Assembly: GCA_022571715.1 (NCBI GenBank)
Contig: JACZXH010000018.1
Location: forward strand, 1-51,064
Direction: 5' to 3'
Length of the DNA: 51,064 bases
Source: Bacteroidota bacterium
Lineage (GTDB): Bacteria; Bacteroidota; Bacteroidia; Cytophagales; Cyclobacteriaceae
The notes beneath the pieces were generated by a model. It ran no database searches, had not been told where the DNA came from, and saw only the letters and a program-made list of their open reading frames with translations. Position numbers and translations under genes: made by a program. Shown here in pieces: positions 8,549 to 16,212 of this stretch. Numbering within the stretch: position 1 is the stretch's first letter; each line of letters opens with the position of its first letter.

Positions 8549-9994
8549 TCAGTTACCTGCCGGGGTATATATCTCAAGTCTGCCGAATTTCACCGGCTGT
8601 CCTGCCCTTAGTTTGGCAGTTTCGTCGAGTTGGTTTATCAATGCCAGAAAAGAAGCCTGCAAAACATTTTCCGTCCGTTTGCTCAGGTCGGCCAGCGTTT
8701 CATCTTCCTTGGCTGATGCTACCCTTAGCACCGTACCCGCAACTAATGGTTTTTCATCGTTACGTAAGGCATGAAAACTCGATGCCGAAGCAATAAAATC
8801 TTTTTCGAACACCTTTTCGCCCGTAGCAATCATCTGGAATATGAGCCCATTTTTATTCAGCCACAGCACGGTGATGTTGTTAACATCCCTGCCCGAAACT
8901 TCGTCTATCGCAAACACATGTGCATCAAAACCGTTAATGCTCATATTCTCAGATTTATAAGCTTCGATCTCATACTTCTCCTTCATTTTAGAAATATAGA
9001 GTTCGGCTAATTCGTGTGGATTCGCATTTACTCCCAGCACACCCCAGATTATCATTGCCTTGCCTTTCGGCTCGTTGGCTCCTACAAATTGAGGGTTATT
9101 GGTGCCGTTCCAATTCTCAGGAAATGTAATACCTATATCCAGTCCGGCATGATAGAAAATATTGTTTCTGAATATGCCCTGTTCTGGATTTTGTCCAAAA
9201 TACAGACCTTCCAGAAAATGATAAAAGTCTGTCTTCGTTTTTGCAAACCTTTGTATGGTTTCAGGAGTCAGCGTCTTAGAGAGTTCGGCGATCTTCTCCA
9301 ACCGGTTTGAGGTAAAGGGGTGATTATCGAAATAACTAAACTTCTCTTTTTTCCCGGTGAGCATTTCCACCTCGTCAGTTATGTTCTGCAAAGCCTGCGC
9401 TAAAGCCAGGGGGTCGTAGCCGGCTTTTGCCACAAGTTGAATACCAAACTTATCCGCCTCATATTCGTGTTTCCGGCTGTAACGTGCCAATCTCAACTTG
9501 CTTGCTACATTCAGGGGCGCATTGATCAGTGCTCCTACATCTTCATTGACTGCGCCGATAATATTTCCAGGCAACTGCAACAGCGCCGGAAAGATGCTTT
9601 TTTTCATCAGCTTGTAAGAATGCCGGTGACTGGAGTGAATGATCTCGTGTCCCAGCACACTGGCTATTTCATCTTCGCTGTTCATTACGGTCAACAGTCC
9701 CCTTGATACATATATGTACCCTCCCGGCAAAGCAAAAGCATTTGGCTCCATCATGTCCACAATCCGGAATGCGTAATCAAATTCCCTTGAAGTAAGTTCA
9801 CTAACCAGGCGCTGACCGATTTTGTTTATATATGATTCGGTGATCGGATTATTTACCAGCCCCATTTGAGCAATGACCTGTTTTGCTCCCTCCGAACCGG
9901 CATTTTTGTCATACTTGTATTTTTGAGCCTGTAAGGTGCCTGTATAATAAATGAATGCAAAAACAATAAATCTTATTAACAACCGTATTTTCAT
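8549..9994 (-). CDS. Periplasmic M48-family zinc metalloprotease
   Basis: 481 aa. Signal peptide (about 1-23, ending LQAQ). M48 domain about 40-240: HEIIH at 116-120 gives two zinc ligands and the catalytic Glu, and HEYEAD at about 176-181 supplies the third ligand. PNAFALPGGYIYVSRGL is a family hallmark. The C-terminal region about 290-480 includes a LysM-like segment (ASAKEDETLADLSKR and KLRAGQPVKF), as in the YfgC/BepA-like branch. BepA-type proteins act in outer-membrane protein quality control; that role here is inferred. It converges on the FtsX-like permease with an 86-bp gap and has its own upstream region. Confidence 0.92.
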   Translation of the reverse strand: MKIRLLIRFIVFAFIYYTGTLQAQKYKYDKNAGSEGAKQVIAQMGLVNNPITESYINKIGQRLVSELTSREFDYAFRIVDMMEPNAFALPGGYIYVSRGLLTVMNSEDEIASVLGHEIIHSSHRHSYKLMKKSIFPALLQLPGNIIGAVNEDVGALINAPLNVASKLRLARYSRKHEYEADKFGIQLVAKAGYDPLALAQALQNITDEVEMLTGKKEKFSYFDNHPFTSNRLEKIAELSKTLTPETIQRFAKTKTDFYHFLEGLYFGQNPEQGIFRNNIFYHAGLDIGITFPENWNGTNNPQFVGANEPKGKAMIIWGVLGVNANPHELAELYISKMKEKYEIEAYKSENMSINGFDAHVFAIDEVSGRDVNNITVLWLNKNGLIFQMIATGEKVFEKDFIASASSFHALRNDEKPLVAGTVLRVASAKEDETLADLSKRTENVLQASFLALINQLDETAKLRAGQPVKFGRLEIYTPAGN

Positions 9995-10194
9995 GTGGTG
10001 GATAGTTTTTAATATATTTTCAGGCGTTAAAGTTAGAAATTAAAATGTATTGGATATTTATGCTGTAATTTAATTTTCAGAATTTTGGTTACAAAACCCG
10101 TTTTTAAACCATTAATAAGTAAACAGGTCAAAGTAAACAGGAACCCTGGTACAGTATTTGATTGTTATATGTGCAAGGACAAAAACGAAATAAA

Positions 10195-10290
10195 ATGAAG
10201 GATTTATTAAACATCAATTTCAGCAAGCTACTGGCTATGGTCCTATTCGGTATCAGCCTTCTTATGATCATTATTTCTATTCTGATATAA
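10195..10290 (+). CDS. Possible 31-aa single-pass membrane peptide
   Basis: ATG at 10195, stop TAA at 10290. The peptide starts with a short polar segment (MKDLLNINFSK) followed by one strongly hydrophobic helix (about 11-31) that reaches the C-terminus. The topology suggests an inner-membrane small protein. It lies alone between the divergent M48 gene and the carboxypeptidase gene, with a purine-rich AAAAACGAAATAAA just before the start. I do not recognise a family, and an ORF of this size can arise by chance. Confidence 0.35.
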   Translation: MKDLLNINFSKLLAMVLFGISLLMIIISILI

Positions 10291-10438
10291 GATTTGATAT
10301 CAGGCAGGATCGTTATTTTAATAATCTCATCACACTCTCCTTCCCTTTATTGATAATTTATCATTAATTCGTTGTTGATTTACTTATCGTAAAGTGAATT
10401 ATAGGAGTATGGGCTACCGACGTGCATTTTTTTATCCT

Positions 10439-10548
10439 CCTTTGCTTTTCGCTTGTTCCAGCGCTAAAGCTAAGGCGACACGTGGTCAGCGGATGAAAAA
10501 GCAAGGATTAATTCCCCAAGCCTTTTCTCTTGCGCCAAAGCTTCAGCG
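10439..10548. repeat. Interlaced inverted-repeat segment upstream of the carboxypeptidase gene
   Basis: Two imperfect inverted repeats interlock. The first is CCTTTGCTTTTC at 10439-10450 against GAAAAAGCAAGG at 10495-10506. The second is AGCGCTAAAGCTAAGGCG at 10460-10477 against CGCCAAAGCTTCAGCG at 10533-10548. The region stays open in the frame of the downstream gene but encodes an implausible, low-complexity N-terminus. It looks like an intergenic structured or repeat element rather than coding sequence. I cannot tell whether it is multicopy. Confidence 0.4.
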
Positions 10549-10612
10549 AAAGAACACCTCGGAAAAAAAGCTCCAGTGCTTGGCCTGGGTTTTAATATCG
10601 TTTATTTATAAA

Positions 10613-11878
10613 ATGACATTGACACTGATATTAGTGTCCGCCTGCAGTCCTTCGGTAGTAAAACATATCAGGCATTCGGAAGTATTCAACGGGAATTTTA
10701 CTGGCTTTTATTTATATGACCCCGGTAAACAAAAAATACTGGCCGATATTAATGGCAAAAGGTACTTCACACCTGCGTCCAATACCAAAATATTTACATT
10801 TTATACCGGATTAAAGGTGCTGGGTGATTTGGTTCCGGCATTGAAATATGTCATTCGGGATGATTCACTCATCATCTGGGGTACCGGCGACCCATCCTTT
10901 TTGCACCCTGATTTAACAGAGAGCCCAGTTTTTGATTTTCTGGTAAACATTGACAAATCCGTTTATCTGTCGTTTTCCAATTTCTACGACAAATCTTTTG
11001 GACCAGGCTGGGCATGGGATGATTATATGTACGCGTACCAGCCTGAAAAGTCATCCTTTCCGGTATATGGCAATATGGTCCAAGTTGAAAAGAAAAAAGA
11101 TACCACGGGTCTTTGGGTTACACCCCGGACTTTTAAGAAATTTCTAACGCCTGTGTATGACTTCCAGCCATTTCCTTCAGTAAAAAGAAATGAATCCGAT
11201 AATTTGTTGTATTACGTGCCTCCTGATGATACTTTATCTTTTAACAGGTATATCCCTTTTAAATACAATCCGGAATTGATAAGAGAACTTCTTGAAGATA
11301 CACTCCTCCGTAAAATAACTGTCGTGAATAAATTGCCGGATAAGGAGGCAGTGACCCTGTATGGCATTCCTTCCGATTCTGTTTTCAAACGAATGATGCA
11401 GGTGAGCGATAATTTTATTGCGGAGCAGGTTATGCTAATGTGCGCGGGCATCCTATCTGATTCACTCAACACCCGGATTGCGATAAAATATAGTAAGGAC
11501 AGCCTGCTTGCAGACCTTCCGGATGAACCGGTATGGGTGGATGGCTCCGGGTTATCCCGGTATAACCTGTTTACCCCCAGATCAATCGTTGCGCTTTGGG
11601 AGAAAATTTATGAAACAGTACCTGAAGAACGTTTATTCAACCTGCTTGCTGCAGGTGGTCGCAGTGGATCGCTGAAAAACTGGTACATGTCTGATCCTCC
11701 GTATATTTTTGGGAAAACAGGCACACTGAGAAATAATCATTGCCTGTCGGGATTCCTTAAAACAAAAAAAGGAAATTTGCTGATATTCAGTTTCATGAAT
11801 AATAATTACAATAACACATCAGTCAATATTAAACGAGAAATGGAAATAATACTTTGGGAAATACATGAAAAATATTAA
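10613..11878 (+). CDS. dacB: PBP4/DacB-like D-alanyl-D-alanine carboxypeptidase (peptidase S13), lipoprotein
   Basis: The S13 signature is complete: SxxK in PASNTKIF (Ser56, Lys59 from this start), the SDN triad in VSDNFIAEQ, and KTG in FGKTGTLRNNH. The enzyme should trim peptidoglycan stem peptides in the periplasm. The frame is open back to 10394, but that extension holds the inverted-repeat segment and lacks a believable signal. The ATG at 10613 gives a short lipoprotein signal with lipobox VSAC (Cys at residue 11), so I chose it; the signal lacks a basic n-region, so a non-ATG start slightly upstream is possible. The resulting 421 aa is shorter than E. coli PBP4. It overlaps the NagZ-like gene by 14 nt, which implies translational coupling. 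Confidence 0.82.
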   Translation: MTLTLILVSACSPSVVKHIRHSEVFNGNFTGFYLYDPGKQKILADINGKRYFTPASNTKIFTFYTGLKVLGDLVPALKYVIRDDSLIIWGTGDPSFLHPDLTESPVFDFLVNIDKSVYLSFSNFYDKSFGPGWAWDDYMYAYQPEKSSFPVYGNMVQVEKKKDTTGLWVTPRTFKKFLTPVYDFQPFPSVKRNESDNLLYYVPPDDTLSFNRYIPFKYNPELIRELLEDTLLRKITVVNKLPDKEAVTLYGIPSDSVFKRMMQVSDNFIAEQVMLMCAGILSDSLNTRIAIKYSKDSLLADLPDEPVWVDGSGLSRYNLFTPRSIVALWEKIYETVPEERLFNLLAAGGRSGSLKNWYMSDPPYIFGKTGTLRNNHCLSGFLKTKKGNLLIFSFMNNNYNNTSVNIKREMEIILWEIHEKY

Positions 11879-13001
11879 AAGTTATTTAATAATTATATGT
11901 ATGCTGATCAGCTCCTTTCTGACGGTTTCGGCTGTTGGCAGGCAACCGGATCCTGTGCTTGCTGATTCGCTGGATATTATGATAGGTCAAATGATCATGG
12001 TCGGTTTTCATGGCAAAACGGCCGATGCGGATACCGCCTTATTTAACGATATACAAAAAGGGTATGTTGGCGGTGTTATTCTTTATGAAAAGAATATTTC
12101 TGTTTCGAAACCATGGATAGGGCTTAAAAATCTCACATTTACGATGCAAAAAGCTGCTGTGATACCGCTGTGGATTGCTATTGACCAGGAGGGAGGCCGC
12201 GTAAACCGGCTTAAAACGAAATATGGATTTCCACCTTCGGTGACTGCAGAATACCTAGGAAATATTGACGACCTGGACTCTACCCGCTATTATGCAGATT
12301 TAACGGCCGCAACGTTGGCGGGCCTGGGCATCAATGTTAATTTTACTCCGGTCGCAGACCTCGCTTCCAATGCTGAGAACCCGATCATCGCCGGGAAGAG
12401 TAGGGCATACTCAGCAGATCCGGCAGTAGTAGTGAGGCATGCAGGCGTGGTTGTTGCATCGCACCGTAATTTCAAGATCCTAACCTCCCTAAAGCATTTT
12501 CCAGGACACGGCAGTTCCACGGGCGACACGCATATGGGCATGGCCGATGTCACCGCAGTCTGGAGTGTGGATGAATTGCTTCCGTATCAATTAATGATAC
12601 AAGCCGGCAAGGTTGACGCCATTATGACCGCACATATCATCAATGGCAGGCTTGATTCGCTTGAGCTTCCAGCTACTTTGTCACATGCAGTTATTCAGGG
12701 TCTGCTACGCAGCGAGCTTGGATACAACGGGGTAGTGTTTTCAGATGATATGCATATGCGTGCCATAAGCGAACACTTTGGGTTGAAAACCGCCATCAAA
12801 CTGAGTATAAATGCCGGCGTTGATGTGCTACTGTTTTCCAATAATCTGGCCCCGGATGACGAATCAGGCGCCCGGAATATTCATCGGATCATCCGGTCGC
12901 TGGTAAATGAAGGGTCAGTTGGCGAAGACCGGATAAAGGAATCATATCAACGGATTGTCAGATTGAAAAAAACCTATAGCTTAAATTTTACTCTGGAATG
13001 A
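11865..13001 (+). CDS. nagZ: Glycoside hydrolase family 3 beta-N-acetylhexosaminidase (NagZ-like)
   Basis: 378 aa with an N-terminal signal peptide (about 1-25), so a periplasmic form rather than the cytosolic E. coli NagZ. The GH3 NagZ hallmarks are present: IAIDQEGGRVNRL (about 105-117), KHFPGHGSSTGDTHMGM with the conserved KHFPGHG and Asp-Thr-His loop that carries the catalytic acid/base, and VVFSDDMHMRAI with the nucleophile Asp. The expected reaction is removal of GlcNAc from muropeptides. The start overlaps the end of the carboxypeptidase gene by 14 nt, so the pair probably acts together in cell-wall turnover. Single-domain length fits the NagZ subgroup. Confidence 0.92.
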   Translation: MKNIKSYLIIICMLISSFLTVSAVGRQPDPVLADSLDIMIGQMIMVGFHGKTADADTALFNDIQKGYVGGVILYEKNISVSKPWIGLKNLTFTMQKAAVIPLWIAIDQEGGRVNRLKTKYGFPPSVTAEYLGNIDDLDSTRYYADLTAATLAGLGINVNFTPVADLASNAENPIIAGKSRAYSADPAVVVRHAGVVVASHRNFKILTSLKHFPGHGSSTGDTHMGMADVTAVWSVDELLPYQLMIQAGKVDAIMTAHIINGRLDSLELPATLSHAVIQGLLRSELGYNGVVFSDDMHMRAISEHFGLKTAIKLSINAGVDVLLFSNNLAPDDESGARNIHRIIRSLVNEGSVGEDRIKESYQRIVRLKKTYSLNFTLE

Positions 13002-13143
13002 CTCAACCGGTTCACGAATTATAAATAACGCCTGTTCCAGGTTTCGGAATAACTGTTAACTATATGAAAATCAGAAAATTGTATTCTTGAGTAGAATTTA
13101 TTAAATTATTTTACGTTATTGTAGTTACAGGCCTGGTAATCTA

Positions 13144-14517
13144 ATGTTTTCCGGAAAGACAATTTTTATACTTATTACTATAACAGTGTGCATTTATGCT
13201 GCAGGAAACGGGTATGCGCAGATCAGGGTGGATACAACCCAGACGGCTGAATTTCTGGTTCGGGATATTCTGATCGGACAGGGTGTTCTGGTAGGCAATG
13301 TAACTTCTCGCGGAGCCCCATATGCGATCGCGCTGTTTACTGACAGCTCGGCGCAGGTGGGCATTAAAGCGGGGATATTGCTTTCAACGGGAAACGTGTA
13401 TTACAGCATCGGGCCTAACAAAAGCCCTCGTTCGGGATGGGCAAGCAACACCCCGGGTGATGAAGACCTCGATAAAATTACGCGTGGCAAGACGTACGAT
13501 GCCGCTGTGCTTGAATTTGATTTTATCACAAACTCGGAAATATTATCGTTCAATTTTGTTTTTGCTTCTGAGGAATACCGGGAATACGTAGGCTCAAAAT
13601 TCAATGATGTTTTTGGGTTTTTCCTTACCGGACCCAATGCCGACCATGTAAACCTTGCCACACTGCCAGATGGCAAAACAGCTATCAATATAAACAATGT
13701 AAATCACGAAAAGGGAAAAATGTATTATGTGGACAACCCCTATTACAATACATTGGATCCGTTTATCTGGGATGTCAGGAAAAGAAAAGTTGTAAAAAAT
13801 AACAAATACCGGAAAAAAGTGGATCCACCACGTTATGATGTGCAATTTGATGGCTTTACCGTGGTATTGCAAGCCCGATACACGGTATTTCCTAATGAAA
13901 TCTATCATATAAAAATGGCTGTTGCAGATGTATCGGATGGCATTTTGGATTCTGGTGTATTTCTTGAGGCAGGTTCTTTCATGAGTTCGGGAGAGATATT
14001 TGTTACGCTTGATAAAACAGAAGACCGCTTTGACAAGGTTCAACCTGATCAAGCGATCCCCCGTGCAGTTGAAACACACGATGAGATTTCAAGGGTGCCA
14101 TCGGAAGAAATGGATTTTATTGCCGAAAACAGGAATTACCTGCCTGATCCGAAAAAGGAAACCCCGGATTTTAATATTATTAATATTGAGTTTGCATTTG
14201 ATTCGTATGAAATACCCGACTCTTCCGTGCAGATCATCCATAGTATTTTTAAGTTGCTTGATAGCAACCCGGATATCCGTGTGGAAGTAGTCGGACACAC
14301 CGATAATCGGGGTTCCGTGGAGTATAATATGAAGCTTTCTCAGAAGAGATCGGATACAGTTTTAAAACATTTATTTAGTTTAGGCGTTAAACATGATAGG
14401 ATAACAAGCCGGTTTATGGGTGAAACGGTTCCGGTTGATTCAAATAAGACCGATAAAGGAAGAGCCAGAAACCGACGGGTAGAATTTATAATTAAACGCG
14501 AAAAAACATTGCATTAG
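13144..14517 (+). CDS. Choice-of-anchor L domain protein with OmpA-like peptidoglycan-binding domain
   Basis: 457 aa. Signal peptide (about 1-25, ending GYAQ). Residues about 35-285 form a choice-of-anchor L domain: STGNVYYSIGPN, EFDFITNSEILSFNFVFASE and VGSKFNDVFGFFLTG are diagnostic. Residues about 345-455 form an OmpA C-terminal domain (FAFDSYEIPDSS, EVVGHTDNRGSVEYN, LSQKRSDTV, NRRVEF) that binds diaminopimelate in peptidoglycan. The protein probably sits between cell wall and outer membrane with the first domain exposed. Fusion of these two domains is unusual in my experience, since anchor-L domains are commonly attached to type IX sorting tails. It lies 142 bp downstream of the NagZ-like gene and may be separately transcribed. 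Confidence 0.88.
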   Translation: MFSGKTIFILITITVCIYAAGNGYAQIRVDTTQTAEFLVRDILIGQGVLVGNVTSRGAPYAIALFTDSSAQVGIKAGILLSTGNVYYSIGPNKSPRSGWASNTPGDEDLDKITRGKTYDAAVLEFDFITNSEILSFNFVFASEEYREYVGSKFNDVFGFFLTGPNADHVNLATLPDGKTAININNVNHEKGKMYYVDNPYYNTLDPFIWDVRKRKVVKNNKYRKKVDPPRYDVQFDGFTVVLQARYTVFPNEIYHIKMAVADVSDGILDSGVFLEAGSFMSSGEIFVTLDKTEDRFDKVQPDQAIPRAVETHDEISRVPSEEMDFIAENRNYLPDPKKETPDFNIINIEFAFDSYEIPDSSVQIIHSIFKLLDSNPDIRVEVVGHTDNRGSVEYNMKLSQKRSDTVLKHLFSLGVKHDRITSRFMGETVPVDSNKTDKGRARNRRVEFIIKREKTLH

Positions 14518-14597
14518 GCATGGATACGGGATTTATTCTGGTCTGATTTTTGTTATATTAATAGAACGCGTTACATCTTAATCGAAAAAAAGTAGTA

Positions 14598-14628
14598 ACA
14601 AACACAACCTTTTAGGCGTTTTGTTTGT
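14598..14628 (+). promoter_or_regulatory. AT-rich hairpin in the rpoD leader
   Basis: ACAAACACAA (14598-14607) pairs with TTTTGTTTGT (14619-14628), 9 of 10 positions, around an 11-nt loop CCTTTTAGGCG. It lies 47 nt before the rpoD ATG. It has no following U-run, so it is not an obvious terminator. Confidence 0.35.
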
Positions 14629-14663
14629 AATTATTATTGGATAGTAACGATTATTGGAAAGAC

Positions 14664-14669
14664 AGGAGG
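14664..14669 (+). promoter_or_regulatory. Strong Shine-Dalgarno (AGGAGG) before rpoD
   Basis: Perfect AGGAGG with 5 nt to the ATG at 14675. This decides the start over the in-frame TTG at 14654. Consensus Shine-Dalgarno sites are rare in Bacteroidota, and most genes in this window lack one. Confidence 0.75.
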
Positions 14670-14674
14670 TTAAA

Positions 14675-15541
14675 ATGCGACAATTAAAAGTAACAAAGTC
14701 GATAACAAACAGGAGCAGTGAATCGCTCAATAAGTATCTTCAGGATATCAGTAAAGAACAAATGGTGACTCCTGAAGAAGAAGTAGCTCTTGCGCGCAGA
14801 ATCAAGCAGGGCGATCAGGTGGCCCTTGACAAAATGGTAAGGGCAAATCTGAGATTTGTTGTTTCTGTAGCAAAAAAGTATCAGAATACGGCGTTATCAC
14901 TTAACGACCTGATAAACGAAGGTAATATCGGGTTGGTGAAAGCCGCTCAGCGATTTGATGAAACCAAAGGATTTAAATTTATTTCATATGCAGTCTGGTG
15001 GATCCGGCAATCCATCATTCAGGCCATCTCTGAACAATCAAGGCTGATTCGTATGCCGTTGAACAAAGTAGATTCTCTGAGCAAGATCAATGCTGCTATC
15101 ATGAAAATTGAGCAGCATGAAGAAAGAACACCTACGGCAGAAGAGCTAGCCAAAATTGTGAGTATGGATAAAAATGAAGTGATGAAGGTGATGAACCTTG
15201 CCGGTCGTCATGTTTCCGTTAATGCACCTTTTAAAGCGGAAGAATCAAACAGCCTGCTTGATGTGCTCGAAGATAAAGAAATGGACCGAGCCGATACACA
15301 AATGGATCGAACATATTCATTAAAAATTGAGACCGAACGTGCACTTTCCTCATTAACTGAGCAGGAAAAAGAGGTAGTGAAGTTGTATTATGGGATCAGT
15401 ACTGGTCAGCCCTTCACCCTCGGTGAAATTGGAGAAAAGTTCGATCTTACGAATGAACGTATCCGGCAGATCAAGCTGAGGGCGCTCGCCAAACTCAGAA
15501 CATCAAAGAGAAAATCTCTTCTGAAAGAGTATCTCGGTTAA
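14675..15541 (+). CDS. rpoD: Primary RNA polymerase sigma factor (sigma-70/RpoD, short Bacteroidota type)
   Basis: 288 aa. The opening MRQLKVTKSITNRSSESL is typical of Bacteroidota RpoD, which lacks most of region 1.1. In order: region 1.2 (YLQDISKEQMVTPEEE), region 2 (NLRFVVSVAKKYQ, LNDLINEGNIGLVKAAQRFD, FKFISYAVWWIRQ), region 3 (SRLIRMPLNKVDSLSKI) and region 4 (LTEQEKEVVKLYYG, FDLTNERIRQIKLRALAKLR). Region 4.2 carries the helix-turn-helix for the -35-like element. The ATG follows AGGAGG by 5 nt. A hairpin in the leader and a strong terminator 30 nt after the stop define a single-gene transcript. Confidence 0.97.
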   Translation: MRQLKVTKSITNRSSESLNKYLQDISKEQMVTPEEEVALARRIKQGDQVALDKMVRANLRFVVSVAKKYQNTALSLNDLINEGNIGLVKAAQRFDETKGFKFISYAVWWIRQSIIQAISEQSRLIRMPLNKVDSLSKINAAIMKIEQHEERTPTAEELAKIVSMDKNEVMKVMNLAGRHVSVNAPFKAEESNSLLDVLEDKEMDRADTQMDRTYSLKIETERALSSLTEQEKEVVKLYYGISTGQPFTLGEIGEKFDLTNERIRQIKLRALAKLRTSKRKSLLKEYLG

Positions 15542-15570
15542 GTTTAGTTAGTTAAGGTTGTACAAGTCAG

Positions 15571-15618
15571 AAAAGCCGGTAGCAACACATTAAATGTATT
15601 GCTTCAACCGGCTTTTTT
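15571..15618 (+). terminator. Rho-independent terminator of rpoD
   Basis: AAAAGCCGGT at 15571-15580 pairs with ACCGGCTTTTTT at 15607-15618, and an inner AGCAA/TTGCT pair plus an ACAT/TGT core extend the stem. A run of six T follows the GC-rich base. It begins 30 nt after the rpoD stop. Confidence 0.85.
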
Positions 15619-15701
15619 GATTTACATGATCGAGTTAGATTCAAAGCCGGACACCGTTTTGTAATATGCAAAATACAAATCGTAAATTGTTACTAAATTC
15701 T

Positions 15702-15977
15702 TTAGAGTTTTTCCGGCCATCTTGTCAGAAATACGTCATAATAACCTTCTTCCTTATTAATAATCTTTTAGAACCAACTCTTTATATTTATTTGTTAATG
15801 CTTCGAGCGCTCTGAAAATGGACGCGGCATTGCCAAACCGGTGTTTAGTCAGAAAATATTGTCCGGTTGGCTTTTCTACATAGTTTCAAGTGCAATTGCA
15901 TGTAGTAATTTCCACTGAAGCGAAGATATTAGTTCTCTGTATTGAAAAAACACGGGTTCGTGTTCAAACAGAATCAT
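15702..15977 (-). pseudogene. Decayed C-terminus of an AAA+ ATP-binding protein (ATPase_2/PF01637-like)
   Basis: Three short minus-strand frames join end to end into one recognisable protein tail. Segment one (15977-15876) includes FFQYRELISSLQWKLLHAIA and then meets a TAG. Segment two (15879-15757), in another frame, reads VEKPTGQYFLTKHRFGNAAS and continues to KELVLKDY and a TAA. Segment three (15758-15702) reads NKEEGYYDVFLTRWPEKL and a stop. In the intact family this order is a helix ending in an AIAxEG-like motif, a Pro-Thr-x-x-Phe helix-turn-helix with a GxxxS recognition helix, and a YDVFFxxWL tail. Two frameshifts and the missing ATPase core make it non-functional. The traceable reading continues a few codons past 15977. 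Confidence 0.75.
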
Positions 15978-16212
15978 GTCCAGTTTCTTAAAAATAAGAA
16001 TATATATACAAAATGTATATTGACCTTTTAGGAGCTTCCGATATAGCTAATTACTGTATTCCGAACAGCGGGTGAAGGGATTCGAAAGAAAAATGTGGCT
16101 ACGGAGCATCGTCCTGTTTACGAAAAAACACCGGGTCCGTACTGCTGGAAAACCTAGCTTGATTAGCATGAAATAATTCTGTTAATTGAAAAAAAATAAT
16201 TCTCAATTTTAT

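Noticed and set aside
10394-10612. Long N-terminus of the carboxypeptidase
   Set aside because: The extension carries inverted repeats and no usable signal peptide; the ATG at 10613 gives a lipobox at once.
13594-14079. 161-codon antisense frame within the anchor-L/OmpA gene
   Set aside because: It is a shadow of a clearly coding gene on the other strand; no independent start signal or family.
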